A program made the translations under genes and the position numbers. A model generated the notes under the pieces. That model did no database searches. It was not told the DNA's origin and was given only the letters and a program-made list of their open reading frames with translations. From DATNFP01 sp035606335 (GTDB lineage Bacteria > Bacteroidota > Bacteroidia > Chitinophagales > Chitinophagaceae): a stretch of 14,506 bases of DNA. The stretch's first letter is position 1. Every line of letters begins with the position of its first letter. Below, in pieces: positions 1 through 7,036 of this stretch. The DNA lies in NCBI GenBank assembly GCA_035606335.1, contig DATNFP010000127.1:1-14506 (forward strand), read 5' to 3'.

Positions 1-666
1 ATAGCTATAACTGGGTCCGGGAAAGTGGCGGCCGGAGTGCTTGAGATAATGGCTCAATTAGATATAGAATCGATAGAGCCGCAGGACTTTATTGACAAAG
101 AATTTGCCTACCCTATATATACTTATCTGAAAGGGCATACACTATACAGGAGGAAAGACGACTACTCATTTGGAAGAGATGATTTTCACCATCATCCTGA
201 AGCTTATGAATGCCTCTTTAAGCCATACCTGCCGCACACCGATATACTGATGAACGGCATATACTGGGATCACCATATAGAAAGGCTGTTTGAGAAAAAA
301 GATGTGCAGCAGCCTGACTTTAAAATAGATGTAATCGCCGACATAACCTGCGATATAGATGGATCCGTGCCCATAAATATGGGAGCCAGCACTATAGCAG
401 ACCCTGTGTATGGCATCAATAAAAAAACACTGGAGCAAACAGCACCGTACCTGCCTACAAATGACACCGTAGATATGATGGCCGTAGACAATCTACCCAA
501 TGAATTGCCAAGAGATGCATCACAATATTTTGGGGTACACCTGGAAAAATATGTGCTAAAGGAATTGCTAAAAGAAGAAAGCGATCTGATACATAGAGCT
601 ACGATATGCAAGGAAGGAAAACTAACGGAAACATACGAATACCTGAGCGACTATGCTTATGAGTAA
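1..666 (+). CDS. Saccharopine dehydrogenase / lysine-2-oxoglutarate reductase-like protein, C-terminal part (5' end outside window)
   Basis: The reading frame is open from base 1, so this is the last 221 residues of a longer protein; the GTG at 25 lies inside the Rossmann motif and is not the true start. Visible residues 5-12 (GSGKVAAG) form a GxGxxxxG nucleotide-binding turn. Further on are the segments ITCDIDGS, STIADP and AVDNLPNELPRDAS, which resemble the C-terminal half of the alanine dehydrogenase/PNT-like lysine-oxoglutarate reductase family (yeast Lys1, N-terminal half of animal AASS). Members reversibly couple lysine and 2-oxoglutarate to saccharopine using NAD(P)H, in the cytoplasm. 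The direction (lysine synthesis or breakdown) and the cofactor cannot be read from this fragment. An alternative is a related alanine-dehydrogenase-like oxidoreductase. The TAA stop at 664-666 directly abuts the stop of the opposing epimerase gene. Confidence 0.8.
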   Translation: MAITGSGKVAAGVLEIMAQLDIESIEPQDFIDKEFAYPIYTYLKGHTLYRRKDDYSFGRDDFHHHPEAYECLFKPYLPHTDILMNGIYWDHHIERLFEKKDVQQPDFKIDVIADITCDIDGSVPINMGASTIADPVYGINKKTLEQTAPYLPTNDTVDMMAVDNLPNELPRDASQYFGVHLEKYVLKELLKEESDLIHRATICKEGKLTETYEYLSDYAYE

Positions 667-1584
667 CTATTTACCGAGAATTGCTTTTACAGCTTTATCT
701 ACATTGCCATATTGAAATGAAAAACCTGCCTGCTGAATTTTATCAGCGCTTACAGTGCAGCTTTTTAATAATTCAGTGCTCATTTCACCAAGCATTAGAT
801 TTAAGAGAAATGCGGGTACCGGGACGGGAATTATTATTCCACTTTTGATCTTAGCAATAGATCGCATTAGTTGTTTTTGAGTAATAGGATATGGAGCGAC
901 AGCATTATAGATACCCTGCAGTTTTTCATTTTCAAGGGCAAACAATATCATATTCGCGAGGTCATTAACGTGGATCCAGCTCATTACCTGCTTCCCCGAT
1001 CCTAATATAGGAGCGATACCAAAAGATGTTGGCTTCACAAATTCTGCAAAAGCACCTTTTTCTTTACCCATCACGATACCAAAGCGCAAAATGATGGTGC
1101 GCAAAGAATGTTCGGCTTTTTCAGCAGCAGCTTCCCATAACGCACAAACATTTGCCAGAAAATCGTTGTACGAGGCGCTATCTTCTTTGAATGGGATAAA
1201 TCCTTGTCTATCAGGACCATAGAAACCTATTGCAGAGGCGGAAATAAGTGTTTTGCAGTGTATGGCTTTTTTAGTCAATAACCTTACCAGAAAATTGGTT
1301 GTCTGCACACGACTTTGAGTTATTTCCTGTTTTCTTTTGTCTGTCCAGCGCTTATCGGCGATGCCCTCACCTGCCAGATGTATCATGGCGCCTACCTTTT
1401 GCAAAGCATCAATATCACATTCACTCCTGGCAGGGTCCCAATAGGCATAACTTATATTTTCGCTGCCAACCTTGTTCCGAAAGCTGTGAGTGAACACAAT
1501 TACCCGGTAGTTATTTTTCTCCAATAGTTGTGTCAGGTATGAACCTATAAAGCCTGTTCCGCCTGTGATACCGACTGTTCTCAT
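667..1584 (-). CDS. TIGR01777 family NAD(P)-dependent epimerase-like oxidoreductase (SDR39U1/YfcH type)
   Basis: A 305-residue protein, the usual length for this extended-SDR subfamily. Residues 5-14 (GITGGTGFIG) are the Rossmann nucleotide-binding loop. The family signatures follow: HLAGEGIADKRW at 69-80, SASAIGFYG at 115-123, RFGIVMG at 167-173 and SWIHVNDLA at 202-210. The C-terminal stretch from about 245 (PVPAFLLNLMLGEMS and onward) fits the DUF1731 tail. The classical YxxxK catalytic pair is replaced by the IGFYG arrangement, as is normal for the family. Substrate is unknown; members are usually annotated as nucleoside-diphosphate-sugar epimerases or cell-division-inhibitor SulA-like without direct proof. 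The ATG at 1582-1584 is chosen because the Rossmann strand begins straight after it. No clear ribosome binding site is visible, common in Bacteroidota. The gene is convergent with the upstream dehydrogenase with zero spacing. Confidence 0.88.
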   Translation of the reverse strand: MRTVGITGGTGFIGSYLTQLLEKNNYRVIVFTHSFRNKVGSENISYAYWDPARSECDIDALQKVGAMIHLAGEGIADKRWTDKRKQEITQSRVQTTNFLVRLLTKKAIHCKTLISASAIGFYGPDRQGFIPFKEDSASYNDFLANVCALWEAAAEKAEHSLRTIILRFGIVMGKEKGAFAEFVKPTSFGIAPILGSGKQVMSWIHVNDLANMILFALENEKLQGIYNAVAPYPITQKQLMRSIAKIKSGIIIPVPVPAFLLNLMLGEMSTELLKSCTVSADKIQQAGFSFQYGNVDKAVKAILGK

Positions 1585-1765
1585 GTTTGCATATTATTAA
1601 TATAACAGTTGTGCCAAGTGATCGTTTGGTTTAATTATAGAGATTATTTATCGAAAGGCAAATGAGTCTTAAAGGATTGTTATAGAATTTTTTTTCTTTA
1701 TGTACATGCAATAATCAAAAGGGAAGGGCGTTTTTATTTCGAATACAATCTAAATCAATTTACCA
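1585..1765. other. Divergent intergenic region, epimerase / small ORF
   Basis: A 181-nt AT-rich spacer with an eight-T run near 1688-1696. It should contain the leftward epimerase promoter and, if the 68-residue ORF is real, a rightward one. No TAnnTTTG match, RNA gene or clear hairpin was found on either strand. Confidence 0.5.
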
Positions 1766-1972
1766 ATGAACAAAACTTTACTCAAGACCTTCGCAAAAAA
1801 TTTAAAATCACTCACTGCATCCTTACCGGAAAAACCAATAGAAAGCAATGACATTATAGATATGATGCAGGAAATGAAAAGCCATTTGCAGAATGCCTCG
1901 AATGACTTGTTAAAACCCCGCCAAAAAGCTGTGGATGAAATACTAAGAAAGGCATTTATGTGCGAACAATAA
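1766..1972 (+). CDS. Small hypothetical protein, 68 residues
   Basis: Not recognised. The frame encodes a short, mostly polar, probably helical protein with a basic N-terminal third (MNKTLLKTFAKNLKSL), a central acidic/Met-containing stretch (NDIIDMMQEMKSHLQ) and a Lys/Arg-rich end (KPRQKAVDEILRKAF). No signal peptide, membrane segment or cysteine cluster is seen. Support for reality: it lies between two genes where no other frame is long, starts with ATG, ends in tandem stops (TAA TAG at 1970-1975), and fills the space up to 6 nt short of the stop of the opposing phosphoesterase gene. Against it: short length and no ribosome binding site or convincing promoter in front. Its role cannot be inferred. 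Confidence 0.5.
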   Translation: MNKTLLKTFAKNLKSLTASLPEKPIESNDIIDMMQEMKSHLQNASNDLLKPRQKAVDEILRKAFMCEQ

Positions 1973-1978
1973 TAGCTT

Positions 1979-3232
1979 TCAGACTAACTCGAAAACTGTT
2001 ATTTCAGGCAATACGCCAAGGCGACCGGGATAACCCAAAAAGCCGAAACCACGATTTACATACAGGTATTGCTGCCCTTCCTTATACAACCCTGCCCATT
2101 CTTTATACATATATTGAACAGGGCTCCATTTCAGCCACTTACTTTCAACACCGAACTGCATGCCGTGCGTATGCCCGCTCAATGTGAGCTGTACATCAGG
2201 ATATTCAGGGCGTACCTGGGCATCCCAATGTGATGGGTCGTGGGAGAGTAATATTTTGAACGGGATGTTTTGTTCACTCAAGCCATTGTAGGCTTTACGC
2301 ATATCTCCATATTTGGGGAAGTTTGCTTTTGCACTCCAGTTCTCTATACCTATAATAGCTATTTTGTCTTCGCCACGTTGCAATATAGTATGCTCGTTCA
2401 TCATGAGCTGCCACCCCATTTCTCCATGGGTTTTCATTAATGTAAGGAGGTTTTGGCGTTTTGCCTCGGCTGAAGGCCATTGCACGTAGTCTCCATAATC
2501 GTGGTTGCCAAGTGTAGAATAGACCCCTAACGGAGCTTTAATCCTTGAATATATCTCTTTGTAGCGGGCATCTACTTCTTCAGAATGATTATTTACCAGA
2601 TCGCCGGTGAAGAAAACGATATCTGCCTTTTCATCGATTACTCTTTGAATACCGTGCTTCACAGCAGTATGGTTATCGAAACTACCTGTATGCAAGTCTG
2701 AAATCTGGATAATTTTTAGTCCCCGAAAGGAAGACGGCAGGGAGTCGAATTTTAGTTTTATTCTGCGGACACGATACTTATAGCGGTTGCTGACACCATA
2801 AACAAAGCCGGCAATAGAAGTGCCACCCAATATAAGAGCCAGCGTCACAAAAAATTTGGAGCGGGACATGCCGTTTGTCACTGCTGTATTTACGGCAACA
2901 TGCTTGTCTGATATGAAAAAATGGGCTATCCACATGACCAGTCTTCGTATATCGTCAGTAAGCATTACCAATAGCACCAATACTTTACCAATAAAAAAAC
3001 CAAGTACAAATGCCACATATACATTACGTAACAAATGAGGCATAGATGCCCAATTAAGCTGGCGGAACAGCACAATACTCAGCCAGGACATTACCGTCAA
3101 CACCAGGTATAAGGAAAGCAAGGATATACGCCAGGCTCCAGGCATGCTTTTCGTTGCCGAGCGCACCACTATGAAAGCATAGTATTCTGCAAGAGCTATG
3201 ATAGCAAACACAATCGGCAATCTTCTTAACAT
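1979..3232 (-). CDS. Membrane-anchored metallophosphoesterase (YaeI/YkuE-like)
   Basis: A 417-residue protein in two parts. The first ~150 residues hold about four hydrophobic segments (near 4-24, 36-55, 71-92 and 126-147), so the enzyme is tied to the inner membrane. From about 170 a calcineurin-like phosphoesterase domain carries all expected metal-binding motifs: DLH at 179-181, GDLVN at 210-214, GNHD at 242-245, a single His in LLSHDP at 331, and GHTH at 353-356. These residues bind two divalent metals and hydrolyse phosphoester bonds; in this subgroup nucleotide-lipid or other diesters are suspected, but the substrate here is unknown. The multi-helix N-terminus is longer than the single anchor of E. 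coli YaeI and is common in Bacteroidota and Firmicutes homologues. The start at 3230-3232 lies 12 nt after the flavoprotein stop, so the two are probably co-transcribed. Confidence 0.9.
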   Translation of the reverse strand: MLRRLPIVFAIIALAEYYAFIVVRSATKSMPGAWRISLLSLYLVLTVMSWLSIVLFRQLNWASMPHLLRNVYVAFVLGFFIGKVLVLLVMLTDDIRRLVMWIAHFFISDKHVAVNTAVTNGMSRSKFFVTLALILGGTSIAGFVYGVSNRYKYRVRRIKLKFDSLPSSFRGLKIIQISDLHTGSFDNHTAVKHGIQRVIDEKADIVFFTGDLVNNHSEEVDARYKEIYSRIKAPLGVYSTLGNHDYGDYVQWPSAEAKRQNLLTLMKTHGEMGWQLMMNEHTILQRGEDKIAIIGIENWSAKANFPKYGDMRKAYNGLSEQNIPFKILLSHDPSHWDAQVRPEYPDVQLTLSGHTHGMQFGVESKWLKWSPVQYMYKEWAGLYKEGQQYLYVNRGFGFLGYPGRLGVLPEITVFELV

Positions 3233-3244
3233 GCTACGATCTTT

Positions 3245-3745
3245 TTAAAATTTCAGAAAATCATCTATTTGGTCATTGATGGCTAAGGCGGTGCGATCCT
3301 TTAGTAAAATACCCTCGTCACTTATTTCTTCATTAATGCGAGAGAGAGGGAGCTTATTATGCAATACATGTACTTTAAGATAATGGAGGATATTGGTCAT
3401 GTGATCAATGCCGCGCGAATTTCCGCCACGACCATCGGCAACGCCTACCAGCATAGCTTTTTTATACCACCAGCATTTTTTAATGTCACTGTTATCCATC
3501 AACAGTTTTAGTATGCCGGGAAAGCTGCCATTGTACTCAGGCATTATGAACACAAATTTTTCAGCGGGGATAAGATATTGTTGTTCCAAACGTTTTAGTT
3601 CCTCATTCCTTTCACAAATGCTCTTCCCTTCCAAAGAAAACAAACTTACATCTGGCAATTTTTCAGATAACTGCCTGTGATATAATTCTGCCACCTTTAT
3701 TGTCATGCTATCTTTCCTGTTGGTACCGGATATAACTGTAATCAT
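3245..3745 (-). CDS. NADPH-dependent FMN reductase-family flavoprotein
   Basis: A 166-residue flavodoxin-fold protein. Residues 6-14 (SGTNRKDSM) form the phosphate loop that holds the FMN phosphate, preceded by the first beta strand MITVI. PEYNGSFPG at 69-77 is the characteristic second FMN-contact loop of this family, and GVADGRGGNSRG at 101-112 corresponds to the third. Family members reduce FMN, quinones or azo compounds using NAD(P)H in the cytoplasm; the physiological acceptor is not evident. The length is slightly below the ~180 residues of many homologues but all core motifs are present. The ATG at 3743-3745 is immediately before the first strand, leaving no alternative start of note. 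It is the promoter-proximal gene of a two-gene unit with the metallophosphoesterase; the functional link between the two is unclear. Confidence 0.87.
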   Translation of the reverse strand: MITVISGTNRKDSMTIKVAELYHRQLSEKLPDVSLFSLEGKSICERNEELKRLEQQYLIPAEKFVFIMPEYNGSFPGILKLLMDNSDIKKCWWYKKAMLVGVADGRGGNSRGIDHMTNILHYLKVHVLHNKLPLSRINEEISDEGILLKDRTALAINDQIDDFLKF

Positions 3746-4001
3746 TCTGTTTTAAAAATAGGTAAAGGTAAATGCTTTAAGATACCAGCAAAATATAGAA
3801 TATCTAATCCTTAATCGGTATTTTATATCTCCATGTACCTGATTAATAAAATTGTGTATCATCTAACAAAGTAAAACATTGAGCTAAAACCTATTTATTT
3901 GGTACCCTTTTTTCCACATCGCTCTTTAAATCAGCAAAAAGTCAGTTTAGGTCATTAAATTTGTAAGTCATCGTGTTTATCCTGGAAATCAAGCCTTGTA
4001 T
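3746..4001. other. Divergent intergenic region between flavoprotein and MBL hydrolase genes
   Basis: About 256 nt of AT-rich DNA separate the leftward flavoprotein gene from the rightward hydrolase gene, so it must hold promoters for both directions. A TAnnTTTG match for the rightward gene is listed separately. For the leftward gene only an off-spacing ATATTTTG (complement of the region near 3788-3796) was found. No RNA gene, ORF or strong hairpin was seen. Confidence 0.6.
3956..3963 (+). promoter_or_regulatory. Candidate Bacteroidota -7 promoter element (TAAATTTG)
   Basis: The octamer TAAATTTG matches the TAnnTTTG -7 consensus used by the primary sigma factor of Bacteroidota. It lies 38 nt before the ATG at 4002, giving a leader of roughly 30 nt. 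No good TTTG -33 box is found at the expected spacing of about 19-21 nt, so the assignment rests on the -7 element alone. Confidence 0.35.
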
Positions 4002-4679
4002 ATGAAATTTACTTTTTATGGTCATGCCTGCTTTAGCATTGAAACAGGAGGCAAAAAGTTATTATTTGATCCATTTATTACAGGCAATGAGCTTGCAAAA
4101 GATATAGATATAAATAGTATAAAAGCTGACTATATACTTGTATCTCATGGACACGGCGACCATGTGGGCGACCTGGTAGCTATAGCTAAAAACACAGGAG
4201 CTATGGTGATCGCAGCCTATGAAATTGTGGGATGGGTACAGGAACAAGGTGTGAAAAACGCACATCCGATGAATTTTGGCACTTATTCATTTGAATTTGG
4301 CAAGCTGAAATTCCTGCCCGCATGGCACAGCAGTGCAATGCCAGATGGCAGATATGGGGGTAATCCGGGAGGGTTCCTGATAGAAGGAGCAGAAGGAAAT
4401 TTTTATTATAGCGGCGACACCTGCCTGATGATGGATATGCAACTGATACCACGCTATGCCAAGCTGGACTTTGCAATATTACCTGTGGGAGGCAATTTTA
4501 CTATGGATGCTGATGATGCCTTGAAGGCAGCAGAATTTATCCAGTGCAAGAAAATAATAGGGGTGCATTTCGATACTTTTGGCTATATTAAAATAGACCA
4601 TCAGAAAACAATCGATAAATTTAAGGCTGATGGAAGAGAGCTATTATTGCCAAAGATTGGAGAAACTATTATCTTGTAG
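4002..4679 (+). CDS. UPF0173-type metal-dependent hydrolase (metallo-beta-lactamase fold)
   Basis: A 225-residue MBL-fold protein. The ATG at 4002 is preferred over an in-frame TTG at 3996 because MKFTFYGHACF is the conserved N-terminus of the UPF0173 family. Zinc ligands are visible in order: HGHGDH at 49-54 (HxHxDH motif), H109 in PAWHS, D139 in YSGDT and H189 in GVHFDTF. The fold positions two metal ions for hydrolysis of an ester or phosphoester; no substrate is established for this family, and the E-G-A-E-rich middle gives no extra clue. No signal peptide, so cytoplasmic. It is followed after 78 nt by parA on the same strand; co-transcription is possible but the AT-rich gap could hold a separate parA promoter. 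Confidence 0.9.
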   Translation: MKFTFYGHACFSIETGGKKLLFDPFITGNELAKDIDINSIKADYILVSHGHGDHVGDLVAIAKNTGAMVIAAYEIVGWVQEQGVKNAHPMNFGTYSFEFGKLKFLPAWHSSAMPDGRYGGNPGGFLIEGAEGNFYYSGDTCLMMDMQLIPRYAKLDFAILPVGGNFTMDADDALKAAEFIQCKKIIGVHFDTFGYIKIDHQKTIDKFKADGRELLLPKIGETIIL

Positions 4680-4757
4680 AATAGCAGCGATATAATTATT
4701 GCAATTTTATTTAATTTTTATTGTTATAAAGAGGAAAAGGTTTAATAAAACAGGGAA

Positions 4758-5582
4758 ATGGCTAAAGTAATAGCAATAGCGAACCAAAAAGGTGGAGTAG
4801 GAAAGACCACAACAGCAATAAACCTTGCAGCAAGCCTTGCGGTATTGGAATATAAAACATTGCTCGTGGATGGAGATCCGCAGGCTAACAGCACAACAGG
4901 AAATGGATTTGACCTGAAGAATGTTCAACTTAGCTTGTATGACTGTATGGTGAATGACACACCTACATCACAGGTTATTCTGGAAACAGAAACCCCTAAC
5001 CTGGACCTGATACCATCGCATCTTGACCTTGTAGGAGCCGAAATAGAGCTGATACACCATCCTAACCGCGAGCATGTAATGAGCAAGGCCCTGGAAGAAC
5101 AGCGCAAACTATATGATTTTATCATTATTGATTGCTCACCTTCGCTCGGGTTGATCACTGTAAATGCGCTCACCGCTGCCAATAGCGTAGTAATACCTGT
5201 GCAGTGCGAATATTTTGCATTGGAGGGTCTGGGTAAGCTGCTGAATACCATTAAGATAGTACAAACACGCATCAATACAGAGCTACGCATAGAAGGTATA
5301 TTGATGACCATGTATGATGGCCGCCTGCGCCTATCAAACCAGGTGGTGGAAGAAATAAAAAACCATTTCGGCGAACTTGTTTTCAATACAATAGTACACC
5401 GCAATACAAGACTTGGCGAAGCACCCAGCTTTGGCAAGCCGGCACTTCTGTATGACGCAGAAAGTACAGGCGCTGTAAACTATATAAACCTGGCAAAAGA
5501 AATACTGCAGAAAAACAATATGACCAAAATAAAAAACGAGGATAAAATATTTGAACCAGGAGAGCATGTCGCAGACCAATAA
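4758..5582 (+). CDS. parA: Chromosome-partitioning ATPase ParA (Soj)
   Basis: A 274-residue ParA/Soj ATPase of normal chromosomal length. Deviant Walker A KGGVGKTT occupies 11-18, with the signature lysine K11 that stabilises the ATP sandwich dimer. The Walker A' motif DGDPQ is at 38-42 and Walker B IIIDCSPSLG at 122-131 (D125). The conserved HRNTRLGEAPS stretch is at 224-234. ATP-bound ParA dimers coat the nucleoid non-specifically; ParB bound near the origin stimulates ATP hydrolysis, producing directed origin movement. There is no N-terminal helix-turn-helix, so it is a chromosomal (type Ia-small) rather than a large plasmid ParA with self-repression. The last ~20 residues (KNEDKIFEPGEHVADQ) are a polar tail. 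The end overlaps the start of parB by 17 nt, suggesting translational coupling. Confidence 0.97.
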   Translation: MAKVIAIANQKGGVGKTTTAINLAASLAVLEYKTLLVDGDPQANSTTGNGFDLKNVQLSLYDCMVNDTPTSQVILETETPNLDLIPSHLDLVGAEIELIHHPNREHVMSKALEEQRKLYDFIIIDCSPSLGLITVNALTAANSVVIPVQCEYFALEGLGKLLNTIKIVQTRINTELRIEGILMTMYDGRLRLSNQVVEEIKNHFGELVFNTIVHRNTRLGEAPSFGKPALLYDAESTGAVNYINLAKEILQKNNMTKIKNEDKIFEPGEHVADQ

Positions 5583-6474
5583 AAAACAGGCATTAGGGAA
5601 AGGAATCCGTGCTTTATTGAATACTATTGATGAAGAACTGAAGACTACTGCCGACGGCGTGCCCGCCGTAACGGGACAAAGTACCAATACCAATATACGC
5701 ATACCGGTTGACCAGATAGAGGTGAATCCCAAGCAGCCACGTCATGACTTTGATGAGCAAGCGCTACAGGAACTATCTGAAAGCATAAAACTGCATGATA
5801 TCATCCAGCCGATCACGGTTGTAAAGGTTGGAGCTACAAAATACCAACTCATTTCAGGCGAACGCAGATGGCGCGCTTCGAAGATGGCCGGGCTTAAAGA
5901 TATTCCTGCTTATGTACGCACCGCTGATGACCAGCAACTACTGGAAATGGCACTGCTGGAAAATCTGCAGCGTGAAGATCTGAATGCAATAGAAGTTGCA
6001 CTTAGCTACAAACGCCTGATGGATGAATGCGACCTGACACAAGAACAAGTAGCAGAGCGCATGAAAAAAGAGCGCAGTACTGTGGCTAATTATTTACGTC
6101 TTTTAAAATTACCTCCGGATATACAAAAAGCAGTGCGCGATGGCTCTATAAGCATGGGGCACGCCCGCGCTATTATAGGACTGGAACAAGTAGATAAACA
6201 ATTATACGTTTATCGCGAGACAATAGAAAAAGGTCTTTCGGTAAGACAGGTAGAGCAATTGGTAAAAGATATGCTACAGGAAAAACCTGCTGCAGATAAA
6301 GCACACAAAGGCTTATCATTACCTCCCGCATATAAACGTATAGAAGATAATATGGCTTCTCATTTTTCTACCAAAGTGAAACTGGACAGAAAGAAAAATG
6401 GCAAAGGCGCAATTACCATAGAATTTTATAATGATGAAGACCTTGAACGTATCATGGATAAAATGAGCCTGTAA
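5566..6474 (+). CDS. parB: Chromosome-partitioning protein ParB (Spo0J)
   Basis: A 302-residue ParB when read from the ATG at 5566; this start is favoured over an in-frame TTG at 5551 because AGGAG (5558-5562) sits just before it and homologues begin with a KKQALGKGIRALL-type segment (here residues 6-18), the ParA-interacting N-terminal helix. The CTPase/ParB-Srx core spans about 43-130 with GERRWRA at 98-104 and ENLQRE at 132-137. The helix-turn-helix for parS recognition lies about 157-180 (LTQEQVAERM, STVANYLRLLKLP), followed by GHARA at 198-202. The C-terminal ~60 residues, after a Lys-rich linker, are the dimerisation region. ParB loads at parS, slides as a CTP clamp and stimulates ParA. 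No parS match was noticed in the window. Confidence 0.97.
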   Translation: MSQTNKKQALGKGIRALLNTIDEELKTTADGVPAVTGQSTNTNIRIPVDQIEVNPKQPRHDFDEQALQELSESIKLHDIIQPITVVKVGATKYQLISGERRWRASKMAGLKDIPAYVRTADDQQLLEMALLENLQREDLNAIEVALSYKRLMDECDLTQEQVAERMKKERSTVANYLRLLKLPPDIQKAVRDGSISMGHARAIIGLEQVDKQLYVYRETIEKGLSVRQVEQLVKDMLQEKPAADKAHKGLSLPPAYKRIEDNMASHFSTKVKLDRKKNGKGAITIEFYNDEDLERIMDKMSL

Positions 6475-6500
6475 TTTTATTGTAGTTAATCAACTGTGTA

Positions 6501-6507
6501 AAGGGAA
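6501..6507 (+). promoter_or_regulatory. Purine-rich ribosome binding region before the YkgJ-type gene
   Basis: AAGGGAA lies 6 nt before the ATG at 6514-6516 and supports that start. It is one of the few purine-rich leaders in the window, so translation independent of parB is plausible although the gene is probably on the parAB transcript. Confidence 0.4.
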
Positions 6508-6513
6508 AGTGTA

Positions 6514-6990
6514 ATGATACCTAACTGGCAGCAACAAGCAAAAGAAAAGCAAAAAGCTTATAAAAGATTGCTTGAGAAAGGCAATAAAAATAAAATGTTG
6601 AAAGCCCTGCCTGATCTGCATGAAGAAGCTTTTAGCAAAATAGATTGTCTTGCCTGCGCTAATTGTTGCAAGAATTACTCTCCACGTTTTAAGACGCCAG
6701 ATATAAAGCGCATTGCAAGGAGCCTGGGCATGAAGGAAGGAGATTTTGTGGAGCAATACCTGCGCCTTGATGAAGATAATGACTATGTAGTGAAACAATC
6801 TCCCTGTCCTTTCCTGGCTGAAGATAACAGATGCAAGATCTATGAAGACAGACCAAGTGATTGCAGACGTTATCCATATACTGATGAAGATGTGTTACTA
6901 AAGCGGGTATCGCTTACTTTGAAAAACACTACCGTATGCCCTGCGACATTTGCTGTTCTTGAGCGGCTGATGGAAATGGAGGGCAAATAA
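6514..6990 (+). CDS. YkgJ-family cysteine-cluster protein (putative zinc/iron-chelating)
   Basis: A 158-residue soluble protein with eight cysteines: C45, C48, C51 and C52 in DCLACANCC, then C98 (SPCPF), C107 (NRCKIY), C117 (SDCRRYPY) and C142 (TVCPA). The pattern CxxCxxCC ... PCPFL ... C.IY..RP..CR.YP is the signature of the YkgJ/UPF0153 family, proposed to bind zinc or an iron-sulfur cluster; no member role is firmly known. The N-terminal ~40 residues are charged and helical (QQQAKEKQKAYKRLLEKG). It starts 39 nt after parB and ends at a hairpin, so it is likely the last gene of the parAB transcript. There is no sign of a membrane segment. Family assignment is strong; function is not. Confidence 0.88.
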   Translation: MIPNWQQQAKEKQKAYKRLLEKGNKNKMLKALPDLHEEAFSKIDCLACANCCKNYSPRFKTPDIKRIARSLGMKEGDFVEQYLRLDEDNDYVVKQSPCPFLAEDNRCKIYEDRPSDCRRYPYTDEDVLLKRVSLTLKNTTVCPATFAVLERLMEMEGK

Positions 6991-7013
6991 AAAGGCTGCA
7001 AATTGCAACCTTT
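6991..7013. terminator. Bidirectional hairpin between convergent genes
   Basis: The 23-nt segment has 11-nt arms AAAGGCTGCAA and TTGCAACCTTT that pair except for one C-A mismatch. In practice this gives AAAGG/CCTTT and TGC/GCA stems around an A/T loop. It starts immediately after the TAA of the YkgJ-type gene and lies 24 nt beyond the stop of the opposing SPOR gene, so it could end both transcripts. The U-tract is short, and stem GC content is modest. Confidence 0.55.
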
Positions 7014-7036
7014 ATCTAAAGATATCTTTCAAATAT

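Noticed and set aside
166..611. Two overlapping minus-strand frames within the dehydrogenase gene
   Set aside because: Both are antisense shadows of a well-supported coding region and overlap one another in different frames.
3780..3800. Leftward promoter for the flavoprotein gene (ATATTTTG on the minus strand)
   Set aside because: The TA is off by one base from the TAnnTTTG spacing and no -33 box is visible.
3996..4001. TTG at 3996 as the start of the MBL hydrolase
   Set aside because: It adds only two residues; the ATG at 4002 begins the conserved MKFTFYGH N-terminus.
4925..5437. A 170-codon open frame on the minus strand inside parA
   Set aside because: Its residue composition (Ser/Arg/Thr-rich, no domain) is typical of an antisense shadow; parA on the plus strand has every catalytic motif.
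5551..5565. TTG at 5551 as the parB start
   Set aside because: ATG at 5566 has an AGGAG sequence at the right distance and matches the usual ParB N-terminus.
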